A DNA stretch of 64,000 nucleotides from Rhynchopus euleeides (lineage: Eukaryota > Euglenozoa > Diplonemea > Diplonemida > Diplonemidae): assembly GCA_963210315.1 (NCBI GenBank), contig OY723237.1, positions 1,054,001 to 1,118,000 on the forward strand, in the 5' to 3' direction. Each line of letters begins with the position of its first letter. Position 1 is the first letter of the stretch. This document shows positions 1 to 9,800 of the stretch, one piece after another. The notes beneath the pieces are model-generated. The model saw nothing but the letters and a program-made list of their open reading frames with translations, searched no databases and had not been told where the DNA came from. A program made the position numbers and the translations under genes.

Positions 1-161
1 CGGCCAGCCTCGGTGCAATACATCTTATGGATTCGTTGGGGGCGTATACACCTGATGCACCCCACCCCCCATCAAAGGCGGGAGGGGCAACAGGGACTTA
101 TGGAGTGAGATCCTTCTTCCTCTGCACACTCACACACTCACAAACACACACACGCTAAGCT

Positions 162-189
162 TTTTGTTTAGTGTAGGTCACACCGAGCG
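162..189 (+). repeat. 28-base dispersed repeat, copy 1
   Basis: Matches 709-736 at about 24 of 28 positions; both copies begin TTTTGTTTAGTG and continue with a shared AGGT..CACCG core. The first 12 bases also occur on the minus strand at 14495-14506 inside intron 1 of the poly(A) polymerase gene. Its nature is unknown; it may be the end of an old mobile element. Confidence 0.5.
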
Positions 190-708
190 AGCTCGGATAA
201 TCCATCACCCTGCCAGACAGACACAGATGAGATGAATCGTCTTGCCAGAGTAGCATGGCGGTGCCTCCGCCACCCGGTGTGGCAAAGTGAGGAGAAGGGA
301 TGAGTTGCCCTTCCGAGAGCGCACCCCGAGCTCCTGCTCATGATGCGATCGCCACTGTCCGCACACACCCTCGCTGCCACAACCTCATTCGTGCATCTTT
401 CCGTCGCACCGGATGTCAGGAGGGAGGGTCACCCATCGTGAGAGAGGGCGCCACTATATCTTTTGTTCGGGCCGCGGCATATGAGAGTCCACATGCCACC
501 CATCACTCCACCCCCCACCCCCCACCCCCCACCGGTCCAGTTGGGACATTAACTGCAAACCCTCCCCCCGCGATCTTTGCAGCGATGTGAAGGGGCCCCC
601 CTGTGGGCTCCTTCCTTGCAACCCGACGGACGGCCCTGTGTTGGGGTGGCCTCGCTGGGGTTGGACCACGGGCGGCACGGCACAACACACGCACACAGCA
701 GCCTTTCC

Positions 709-736
709 TTTTGTTTAGTGCAGGTTGCACCGGGCG
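709..736 (+). repeat. 28-base dispersed repeat, copy 2
   Basis: Second copy of the repeat at 162-189, differing at about four positions, all transitions. A CA-rich stretch precedes both copies. Confidence 0.5.
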
Positions 737-1420
737 AACCTTGACGTGGCATACTTCTTTATTACTTTCCCCAACAAGGTGCCGTGTCAGGTGGAAATGA
801 ATCAGCGAGGGGGGGGGGGGGGAGGTATGGGAAGCGCGTGGTGATTGCCGCCACACACACACAGTCTCTTGCGCCTGTCAAATCACACACAACACCTCTT
901 GCGGGCAAAAAAAGGCATTTCTGCGTGTGCGATCCGATCCATTTTTTCTCGTTCTGCCTTTTGGATTCTCCGTGAGTAGACCCTCCCCCCCCCCCCTCCC
1001 CCCCCCGCACGCACAAACCCCCACCGGTTGTATTTGAGAAAAAATACCAACCCTTTCTGCCGGGCTAGTGAAGGACCTCTCAGCATCCCGAATTATAAAC
1101 TGGGGGCAATTCTGCAAGACACGCGCGCAGTTGCGGGGCATAGGTGGCCGCACCCTGCCGCCATCTCCCACCCTTCCTCTGCCATACTAGCGGCGTGATT
1201 GCCGCTTGCACGAGGCAGACACTCTCACTTACTCACCAACACCCCTTATATAGCATCATTTGTTTCCTCCTTGTGTCCCAAGCTGTGACGCAGCGTGGGG
1301 ACACAAAACTACGCAGTTACAGAGAAGAGAGGGTTGCCGTTCGTTTGGCACACCACCACCCCACCACCACCCACGGTTAAGCAGAGAGCTACATCACAGC
1401 CCCGAAGGGAAAATATGAAA

Positions 1421-1680
1421 GCGCCCTATCACTTCACAGCTACAACCGCTCTGATGAATTTCCTTTTGTTTGTTGCGTTGACGCTTCTACACACAAAACC
1501 CTGAACTGATCACACCCTGAGCCTGATGAAGGGTGGGGTTAGTGTATAGAGCACGTTTGGTTGCAGCTGTGGTGGGGCGCTTTCCGCTCACACGAGTGTG
1601 CTTAAAAAGCGCCCTATCACTTCACAGCTACAACCGCTCTGATGAATTTCCTTTTGTTTGTTGCGTTGACGCTTCTACAC
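1421..1680 (-). repeat. Split direct repeat block alpha-beta-alpha, copy 1
   Basis: Alpha occupies 1421-1492 and 1609-1680; the two are identical by eye. Beta occupies 1493-1608 and recurs at 5989-6104. This is the 3' end of the element in its own sense. Such repeats are thought to template a circular intermediate that the YR inserts. Confidence 0.9.
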
Positions 1681-1717
1681 CAGGACCCTCATCCGGAGGG
1701 ACGTGTCCGTCTCGTTC

Positions 1718-3562
1718 TCAACGAGGCGGCCGCGCTGGTAAAAGTGTAGGTGGCATCGACACTGGTGGCAACTCCACGGGGTGTGTGGCCTGCGTCCCTC
1801 GCGTGTACGCGTCTGCGCGTTGGTCGTGGGTCGCAACCCAGTGTGGAATAAGTCGTATCTGCTGGCGGCGCGCTGTTGTGTATATCTCCTGCAGCAGGAG
1901 GTTGCCTCGGTAGTTGGCGCAGTGGCCCTTCCGGAGCGCGAACACCAGGCCGAGGTTGTCTATGTGGCAGGTTACGCTTGCCTCCCTCACACGCTGCATC
2001 ATGCGCACCCCCTGCCACACTGCATACGCTTCCTTCAGGAAGATGTTCGTGTCCGCGTCGCTCCCTTCGAACGCCCCTTGGGACACTGACTCCCCTCCCG
2101 GCAGCACGAGCACCGCCGCCCACGCCGTGGATGACGCGTCTGTCCAGAGCTCAATGGTCGGTGGCGGGTTCTGCGGCGTATACCACTCGTTGTCCTCGAT
2201 GAGGCGTGCCCGCGCCACTGTCTCCGCCTGCACCGACGGAGGTACTGCGACCCTGGAGTCCCATCGGGCGTTGTTTGAGTGCGTCTGCTTCGCGATGCGC
2301 CGCACGAAGGACAACACGGCTGGCATGTAACACATCGGTGTCCGCATCACATACGACTGCCAGACGAAAGACCCGAATACTCTGAACGCCCTGCGTGGTG
2401 TCGTGTGGCCGTTGACGACTTCCTTGTACTCTTCCCGTCCGAGGACTTTTTGCACCCAGGCTGTGTCCATGCGGAAACGGTGTCGCGTCAGGTCGAAGTG
2501 GATCCCGAACACTGTGAAGTCCTGCAGCGGCACGCCGTGTTGTGTGTCGTCGAAGTTCAGGGCGGCCCCCACCTTCTCGCAGCGGCTGATGAAGTCGGCG
2601 TACCTCGCCTGTGCCTCTGGTAGGGAGTCTCCGACAGCGATGAAGTTGTCAATCCAGACTATTCCGTGCTCTGGCGGGAGCAGCACGCGTGCGCTGCGGT
2701 TCGCGATTGCCGGGGAATGTGACCACCCCATGCACATGACAGTCAGGAAGGTCTTCACGAATGTCTTTCTCTCCCCGCCTAGGCGCACTTCGAAATAGCG
2801 TTGGATCTCCTTGTGTACGGGGAACTGGTAGAACCAGCTGCGTGCATCTGCCATCACCACCCAGCTCGCCGCGGCCACTCGCTGTGTCACCTCCGTGATG
2901 TCCTGCAAACGCATGTCCGGTGGGCGTGTCATCAGTGCATTTAGCCGCCTTGCGTCGACGATGAAACGTTGGCCCCCAGACTTCTTGGACACGGTGAACG
3001 CTGGCAGCGTGAGGTACGGGTGTGCATCCGCCTCCGTCAGGACGCCATACTCAACCAAGGTGTCCAGGTGGTGCAACATGTGGCGTGATACCTTCCTCCC
3101 CGTTTTACGTAGTTCTTGGCGGGCCTCGGGAAGCAGTGCGTCAGCGAAAGCGGCTGGCTTGGTGATGAGGTCCAAGACCCCCGTCAGTTCACCCTCGCTG
3201 TCCAACCGTCGCAGTTCCTTGAGATTGAGGCGCGAGGTGCAGATCTCCGCGATGTAGTCCTCTTCCTCCGACAGCTCCGTCTTCGCGTTGGCTGGCCGTA
3301 TCACCTTCCCCCCCGTGCACACACCCAAGTCCTCCCCGTAGAGGTCCTCGACACCCGGACCGTACGACTCTGCGCTATCCACCTCGCTCCACGCTTCCTC
3401 ATCACTGGGTGGTGGGTCGGACGCGGCTTCGTCGGATGTGGCATCTTCGTAGTAGCGGCGCGCTGCGAACAGCCTCGTGGTCCCCGGGAAGTGGGTTGCT
3501 GTCAGGGGTTTTGGCTGTGTGCGCGTCGTCCCCCCTTGCTGTCGTTTTTTCTTCACCACTCG
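1718..3562 (-). CDS. Reverse transcriptase-RNase H of YR retrotransposon copy 1
   Basis: This is the pol region for reverse transcription of element RNA. After an acidic N-terminal stretch it has an RT domain with the motif-A aspartate in VVMADARSWFYQF (about 2835-2870), and WIDNF at the active site (about 2633-2659) where most families have YxDD. An RNase H domain follows, with the aspartate of ELWTDASS, the glutamate of KEAYAVWQG, the aspartate of CHIDNLG and the final aspartate of QRADAYTRG. The frame lies -1 relative to the upstream recombinase and overlaps its end; no ATG lies near the junction, so I give the start as the codon where the two frames meet. The frame is intact although gag and YR in this copy are broken. 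One lysine codon is missing relative to copy 2. Confidence 0.88.
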   Translation of the reverse strand, partial: RVVKKKRQQGGTTRTQPKPLTATHFPGTTRLFAARRYYEDATSDEAASDPPPSDEEAWSEVDSAESYGPGVEDLYGEDLGVCTGGKVIRPANAKTELSEEEDYIAEICTSRLNLKELRRLDSEGELTGVLDLITKPAAFADALLPEARQELRKTGRKVSRHMLHHLDTLVEYGVLTEADAHPYLTLPAFTVSKKSGGQRFIVDARRLNALMTRPPDMRLQDITEVTQRVAAASWVVMADARSWFYQFPVHKEIQRYFEVRLGGERKTFVKTFLTVMCMGWSHSPAIANRSARVLLPPEHGIVWIDNFIAVGDSLPEAQARYADFISRCEKVGAALNFDDTQHGVPLQDFTVFGIHFDLTRHRFRMDTAWVQKVLGREEYKEVVNGHTTPRRAFRVFGSFVWQSYVMRTPMCYMPAVLSFVRRIAKQTHSNNARWDSRVAVPPSVQAETVARARLIEDNEWYTPQNPPPTIELWTDASSTAWAAVLVLPGGESVSQGAFEGSDADTNIFLKEAYAVWQGVRMMQRVREASVTCHIDNLGLVFALRKGHCANYRGNLLLQEIYTTARRQQIRLIPHWVATHDQRADAYTRGTQATHPVELPPVSMPPTLLPARPPR

Positions 3563-4574
3563 ATCTTCGCCGACACCTGTGCTGTCTCGCGCGCGTGTGC
3601 GTTTTCCGCCGCTGATACGTAACGCATCACACCGTCGACCGTCGCGTGTCTCGAGAGGAGGCGCACCTCCTCCAGTGGAACGTTCTTTCGCGCAAGCTGT
3701 GTGAGTGCCCCCCTCCGCAGAGAGTGTGCCGTGAGCCCCCTCCGTGCCCGCTTGACGGCTTTTACCACGGTCCGGTAGGTGACGTCCGCCGGGAACAGTC
3801 TCGTCTCTCCTGCTCTGCGCGCCCTGCGGAGGCGGTGTCGGAGGATACGGTGTAGGTCCTTCGGCAGGGAGATCCCTGTGATGTGACCCATGTGGAAGGG
3901 GTCCGCCTTCGACTGGGTCCAGCGCACGTATATCGGCTCGCTGCGCTTTTCCGCTGTGACGTCCTTCACATACAAGCGCAGTGCGTCCGAGGCCCTTGCC
4001 GCACCCCCCCACATGATGCCGAGCAGCAGTTTCACGAGGGGACGTGGCTCCTTCGCTAGCGCCTCCCGGATGTTGTGTGGGCTGTTGCTGGTTCTGCTTG
4101 CTTCAGTGGTCGTAGTGCTCCTCCCCGTTTCAGCGCCCGCCTGTAGTCCGCCACAATTTGTTTTCCGTCGAGGGGGAACGCTGCGAAGCGTCTGAGTGCT
4201 GCTGCAAGGTTGTTGAGGTACTGGAGGGCGGACTGCACTGATAGCCCGTCCTTCCGTTGCTTCGTGACCCACAGCACCGCCCCTTCGTCGTGTGGCAGTG
4301 TTCGCCTCTCCGCTTTCATCCACCCTTCCCGGAACTGCGAGTACCTGTCGTATGTGCGGCGGAGGGCCCCCCAGTATGTGGGTGCGAGGGCTTGGGCCAG
4401 GGTGTGTTGCAGTTCCTGGCGAATGGTGGTTGCTTCCTCCGGGGTCACGCTCGTCTCGGTCTTGCGGGGGCGTCCTCTTGTTGACGGGGGGGCAGATGGT
4501 ACTGCCTTCACATACACTACCGCGGCGGGGGGGAGGGTCGTGGCCCGCGGGCGTCCCCTGCTGGTGTCGGGGAG
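3553..4574 (-). pseudogene. Tyrosine recombinase of YR retrotransposon copy 1, frameshifted
   Basis: Homologous to 11444-12463 and still encodes the HSLRR box, the RHATVDG box and the terminal tyrosine. Near 4075-4079 there are two extra bases (TG) compared with copy 2, which throw the N-terminal third out of frame with the catalytic domain. As in copy 2, the frame follows the gag stop (TGA, 4575-4577) without a change of phase and has no ATG near its beginning. The product could not act as an integrase unless supplied by another copy. Confidence 0.85.
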
Positions 4575-5645
4575 TCACTGTCGCTTGCCTTTCCCCCCCC
4601 GTCCTTTGTGATGGCCCTTTCCCGAGTAGGGCGCGGGGCGGTCCTGCGTGTTACGCTCCTGCAGGAACCGCTCCTGAAACGCGGCCCGCCTCTCCTATGT
4701 GTCGTCCTGCGTGGCCCGCCCCTCCCGGAGTAGGCGCCCGTGTGTCACCGCATCGTACTTCGCTGGGTCCATAATCTTCGCCTTTGCCAGGTAGAGGCGG
4801 GCGCCCGCGCGCCCCTTCAGGAGAAAGTGCGAGTTCATAACGACGATTGTCTTGTGGAGGGCCTCGGTAAAGCGATCCGGATCATCGTCGTCGCGGATCA
4901 GTCCCATTGTCTGAAACAGAGCGTCGAAGGCCTGGATGAGCTGGTGTTGCCAGTCTGGTGAGCTCGGGGCATCGCTGAGCTCCGCCTGTCGGAAAACCCG
5001 GGATACCTCAGCTTTCACCAACCTGCGTCCGGGGACAGTGGCGATCGACGATCCCCAGGTCGACACGATGTGGGCGGAGAAATCGGCGGGCAGCTCGGCC
5101 TCCGTCCGCTGCAGCGCCTTCTGCAGGGTGGCGATCTGCTTCGCCTGCGTCTCCACGGTCTTCTTCAGCTCCTTCTGTTCCTTCTCCAGCCGGCCTGTCA
5201 ATTTCAGCAGGTACTCCAGCGAGTTCGCCACGCGGAGATCGGTGTTCGAGTCGGCGGGGTGGTGTGCGTCCCTGTGCTGGAGGCCCGTGCCACTCTGGCT
5301 GTCCGCCTCGCTGTACTCCCCGTCCTCGCCTAGCTCGCCCGTCGCTGCTGCCAGGTCCGCCGCGGTCTCCTCGTCGACTGCCTGCCGGACCCATGCGCAC
5401 TCGGGGCACACCCAGCCCCTGTCCCCTGCGCCCTCGAGCCATTCGGGGACGACGTGCGCCGGGATGTGCTCTCTCAAGCACGTCCTGACCGTGGTCCCAC
5501 CGCAGTCGTGGCAGCTGAATGCGGTCCTGGCTGTGTGTGTAGTATTGCACGTTTCGAATATGCACTCGGGGCGACGCTCTGCTGGCTCGTTGTCGGGGTG
5601 GGCGGGGTCGGGAACCTTCAGGGTGTCCCAATCCAGAGTGGCCAT
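4575..5645 (-). pseudogene. Gag-like zinc-binding protein of YR retrotransposon copy 1, premature stop
   Basis: Same length as the intact 356-residue ORF1 of copy 2, with no indel, but a TAG at 4695-4697 replaces a glutamine codon and removes the last 40 residues, including the basic Gly/Lys-rich tail. The start ATG is at 5643-5645. The frame is also open upstream of that ATG through the tandem repeats, adding short repeats of the form RRGTETTPSCV; I treat that as accidental because copy 2 does not keep it. Confidence 0.85.
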
Positions 5646-5654
5646 CTTCTCTGT

Positions 5655-5925
5655 TACGCAGCTCGGCGTAGTTACTGTTCCTCTCCTATTCACGCAGCTC
5701 GGCGTAGTTTCTGTTCCTCTCCTATTCACGCAGCTCGGCGTAGTTTCTGTTTCTCTCCTATACACGCAGCTCGGCGTAGTTTCTGTTCCTCTCCTATACA
5801 CGCAGCTCGGCGTACTCCCTCAGCCCGTTCTGTTCCTCTCCTATACACGCAGCTCGGCGTACTCCCTCAGCCCGTTCTGTTCCTCTCCTATACACGCAGC
5901 TCGGCGTACTCTGTCCGCTTCTGTC
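5655..5925 (-). repeat. Tandem repeat array in the leader of YR retrotransposon copy 1
   Basis: About seven units, most 36-46 bases, share the core ACGCAGCTCGGCGTA (plus strand) followed by a pyrimidine-rich CTGTTCCTCTCC stretch. The array lies between the element's 5' beta repeat and the gag ATG, where a promoter or untranslated leader would be. Copy 2 has the same core with different spacers. Confidence 0.8.
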
Positions 5926-5988
5926 ACTCTTGCTCCCCTCTTGATTCTCTCGCCTGCTTGATAGTTTGATGCGTTGACGCTTCTACAC

Positions 5989-6104
5989 ACAAAACCCTGA
6001 ACTGATCACACCCTGAGCCTGATGAAGGGTGGGGTTAGTGTATAGAGCACGTTTGGTTGCAGCTGTGGTGGGGCGCTTTCCGCTCACACGAGTGTGCTTA
6101 AAAA
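5989..6104 (-). repeat. Split direct repeat beta, 5' end of copy 1
   Basis: 116 bases matching 1493-1608, preceded on the plus strand by the last ~18 bases of alpha (GCGTTGACGCTTCTACAC). It ends in an A run that merges with flanking A residues. Confidence 0.88.
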
Positions 6105-6592
6105 AAAACCAGAAACAGATATGACGGACAGAACCCGAACCGAAGAAGAAGAAGAGATACACTCCCGGTGGGTTGGCAGACAGCCGCACCCCCTCCCCCC
6201 CGCCCACCCCCCCACCCCACCCCGCTGCCTGCTCGCAGGTGGCAGAACCAGAAAAGGCTTCGGGAGCCCCTCACCCCGGTCCTTTCTCGCCCTGGCCGCA
6301 CCGACGGCCTCACCACCCGTTTACTTTCACTTGTATGGCTTATTGCCACCACCGCCACCCACCTCCCCGTTGCTCTGCCACAGCTGCCACAGGGGGGAGG
6401 GAGGAACCACGGGTCCGTGTCGTCTGACAGAGCGCGATGGCTTGGACGTCCACCACCGCCGCCACCACCCACCCACGAGAGGAGGCTGGGAGGCTTGTGA
6501 GGTCCTGCGAAGCAGGGCGTTGTTCCGCTGCTGGCTGATGCTGAAGGATTGCTTCGCTGTGCTACACCGCAAGAAGATGCCGCAAAGGCAGA
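6105..6592. other. Spacer between retrotransposon and poly(A) polymerase 3' end
   Basis: Low-complexity CCACC and CCCCACC runs and no convincing reading frame. It presumably includes the 3' untranslated region of the poly(A) polymerase mRNA. I see no clear polyadenylation signal. Confidence 0.5.
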
Positions 6593-6863
6593 TCATGCTG
6601 GCACTGGTTGGGAGCTGGCAGGCGGGAGACTGTCCGTCTGGGAGGGCATCGCTGCCGGTGCCGGTGTAGCAGGTGTGGACGACGGAGTGGCGGTGGGGGC
6701 GGCAGTGCTGGAGGTTGTCTGTGACTGACGGCGGCGCTTCGCGCCGGCGCCTGACGCATCACGCGCCTTGCGCTTGGCGTCGGTACGGACGGCGTGGTCA
6801 GCCTCGTTCTGACGGAGGAACTCCGACTCGCGCTCCGACAGCACCCACTCGGGAACATGCCGT
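6593..6863 (-). CDS. PAP: Poly(A) polymerase exon 5 (C-terminal tail)
   Basis: After acceptor CAG it reads RHVPEWVLSERE, matching the PAP position where animals have a leucine-asparagine-histidine-valine motif. A basic cluster and a low-complexity Ser/Thr/Pro/Ala tail follow, with stop TGA at 6593-6595. Intron 4 (6864-7340) is 477 bases. Confidence 0.82.
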
Positions 6864-9800
6864 CTGTGGAGAGGGTGGGGGAGTGGGGTGGGATGAAATC
6901 AATGAGCTGGGGTCAGCCGATACAATCGAAAACAGTCACAAAGCGGAGAATGGGTATTCCTTGTTTGGTGCGTTGACGCTTCCAAAACATGGAACAGAAG
7001 CAGGGTCGTCGGAATCACTACACTTTTACACTTCATGCGTGTGATTTAGTTCAAAAAAATCCTAGAAAAACCATTGCCGCTGCCCACTGGGGGGAGCCCC
7101 GTCGGGAGACATACCTCCGCACCATGGTGATATTGGGGTGCAGCATCTTGTCGGTCTTGCCGGCCCACAGGAGCTGCGTGCTGTGTGGGTGTGGGAGGTG
7201 GGGTGTGTCAGAGCTGCAGATCGCCTTGCTCCCCTGCCACTTTCCCGCTTTGCTCTTCTGAGCGAAGGTCTCATCATCCTAGCCCACCCCCGCTACCCCC
7301 TTGCCCCCCACCCCACTGCTCTGTGCTGTGATAACCTCACAAAAGGTGAAACTTGCCGGAGACGATGTCTGCATACTGGAACTGCATGATTGCTCCCTCG
7401 AAGTCGACGATCTGGCGCTGCTTGCCTTCAGCGACACTGTGCGGAGAGGTGTGGGAGTGTCAGCAGTGGCGGTGGCGTGGTGCATGCCATATATTTGGCC
7501 CGCTTCTTCCTGCAACTTCTCTCTGAACCTCCCTCCCTCCCCCCCCCACTAACCCCCCGCACCATCTCCCTCATAAACACCCTCACTGACCCCCACACAC
7601 ACACAACAATGCATACGCCTGTTCTGTGGTATCCACCCCGACGAAGAAGTACCCGGTGATTGCGCCTTCATCCGCTGATTCCTCTGGTACTTGCACAGGC
7701 GTGCTGGGCAGGTTGAGCGGTGAGTTGCCAGGGGCTGATTCCGGCCCCTCTGCCGGCGGCGTGGTCGGGATGGGTGTCGACTCCTGCACCGGCATATGCA
7801 TCGGCGCATCCTCTGTGGAAAAAAGCAGCCGCCCAGACGGGTCGGAGCTCTGGAAGAGGAAGGGCCACACACGCAGCTCCAGGAGGTCCGAGGTCTTTGC
7901 CACCTCATGCATGTCAGAGTACTGCGGCCACATGTCGAGGAACTGCACGAGGTGTCGTATTTTACTCTCGATGAACGCCGCCCACGAGTTGAACGACGCG
8001 TTGTCCAACGCGCTGACCTGCACCTGCACGAACAGCTTATACCGGAGGAAGAAGTCATTCGGCGCCCAGAGAGGTGACCAGTCGACGTGCTCACCAGCAT
8101 CCCCCTGTGCCTCAAGGATGTCATCGCCACGGGCAAACTCCTGGCAGAGCGTGCGCAGGTTGGACCTGCTGACGTTGTAGCAGCTGTTCATATAAGGCGG
8201 CATCGGCGTGATGACCGGCAGCAGCTCATACTGCCCGATCTTGCTCCTGTCCCAGCTCTTCTTCCCGATGTCGGCAGACACCTCCAGCGAGCGTGTCAGG
8301 TACACTGGGTTGTTCGGGCCCTCCTCCTTCACATGCGTGCGGTAGTACTTGAAGAACTGCCTCAGGACAACAGAGGGCGGGCTGCGGGGCAGAAGCTGAC
8401 AGATCGCCGCCGTCATGATCGCCCACGCCACACCGCCGGGGAACCCGTAGATATTGCCGTAGACGCCACGGTCTGTATGGTGGTGGGTGTGGGTGTGGGC
8501 AGGGCTGGCGATGGCTTTGGCCATGCTCGCGCTGACCCCCTTCTCCCCTGCGCATGTTTTATGCCGTGGGACAGTCAAAATCAGTTCGGCATGTTGCGGT
8601 TTACCCCCCCCCCCTCCCCTTGCGCATGTGTTGTGACAGGGCAATTCCTAACTATCGACCCATCGACCCACCAAAAACCGGTTTCCCCCCCCCACTTTTT
8701 CCATCGACCCATCGACCCACCGAATTTCTGGGTCGGTGGGTCGACCCATCAACCCACCGACTTTGGTCAGGGGCTTGACATGATATGGATCCTGTCAACC
8801 TGTGAACAGATGTTCACTACCGTGGCCTCCGGCGGCTGGGGGCTCCGCCCCCCAGACCCCCCTGTGGCGTGTCTTTGCGCGACAATTTATCGTCACATCG
8901 GGGAGGGTCTGGCCACTCAGGATGCAGCCCATTTCACACCGAACCTGCGCCCGCCAGGAATACATGTTCGCTACCGTGGCCTCCGGCGGCTGGGGGGCAG
9001 AGCCCCCCAGACCCCCCTGTGCCCTATGTTTGTCCAGCAGGGACAGGCACCCCCCGTTTGAAAGGTAGCCTATTGGATCCTGCGTGTCATGCCATCTTGG
9101 ACATGAGTTCATCACGCAGCTGTTTCAAAGGGAGTCCCAAAAAGTGCAAGCCCTGTGGGTCGATGCTCTGTCATGCTGCCCGCCCCGTCAATCATGGGGA
9201 GGTCCTGCACCCCAAGGAAGTTGCAGATGCAATGGGCGCGAAGAAAACACGGGCCACCATGGAGCTGCTAGCTGAGCGCGCACGTTTCGCGCGCGAAGCG
9301 CGCGAAAAGCGCCCTATCACTTCACAGCTACAACCGCTCTGATGAATTTCCTTTTGTTTGTTGCGTTGACGCTTCTACACACAAAACCCTGAACTGATCA
9401 CACCCTGAGCCTGATGAAGGGTGGGGTTAGTGTATAGAGCACGTTTGGTTGCAGCTGTGGTGGGGCGCTTTCCGCTCACACGAGTGTGCTTAAAAAGCGC
9501 CCTATCACTTCACAGCTACAACCGCTCTGATGAATTTCCTTTTGTTTGTTGCGTTGACGCTTCTACACCAGGACCCTCATCCGGAGGGACGTGTCCGTCT
9601 CGTTCTCAACGAGGCGGGCGCGCTGGTAAAAGTGTGGGTGGCATCGACACTGGTGGCAACTCCACGGGGTGTGTGGCCTGCGTCCCTCGCGTGTACGCGT
9701 CTGCGCGTTGGTCGTGGGTCGCAACCCAGTGTGGAATCAGTCGTATCTGCTGGCGGCGCGCTGTTGTGTATATCTCCTGCAGCAGAAGGTTGCCTCGGTA

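Larger units (their letters stand above)
1..1420. other. Non-coding stretch, no gene recognised
   Basis: Reading frames on both strands are short, rich in homopolymers and CA/CCACC runs, and match no family I know. The only structure noted is a diverged 28-base repeat pair at 162-189 and 709-736. The stretch ends at the left boundary of the first YR retrotransposon. Confidence 0.6.
1421..6104 (-). mobile_element. YR retrotransposon copy 1 (DIRS order, split direct repeats), decayed
   Basis: This 4.7 kb element lies on the minus strand and has the split direct repeats typical of PAT/Ngaro-like tyrosine-recombinase retrotransposons. A 72-base segment (alpha) and a 116-base segment (beta) are arranged alpha-beta-alpha at 1421-1680, and beta recurs alone at 5989-6104. 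In element sense the order is beta, tandem repeats, gag-like ORF, YR, RT-RNase H, then alpha-beta-alpha. No target-site duplication is visible, as expected for recombinase-mediated insertion; the ends are ambiguous by a few A residues. The copy is nearly identical to 9309-14033 but is damaged: gag has a TAG and the YR gene carries a 2-base insertion. The order gag-YR-RT resembles PAT/Kangaroo-type elements as I recall them; the exact family is not established. Confidence 0.9.

Noticed and set aside
5655..5925. CRISPR-like array
   Set aside because: Units are tandem without unique spacers, lie inside a retrotransposon and are in a eukaryotic context.
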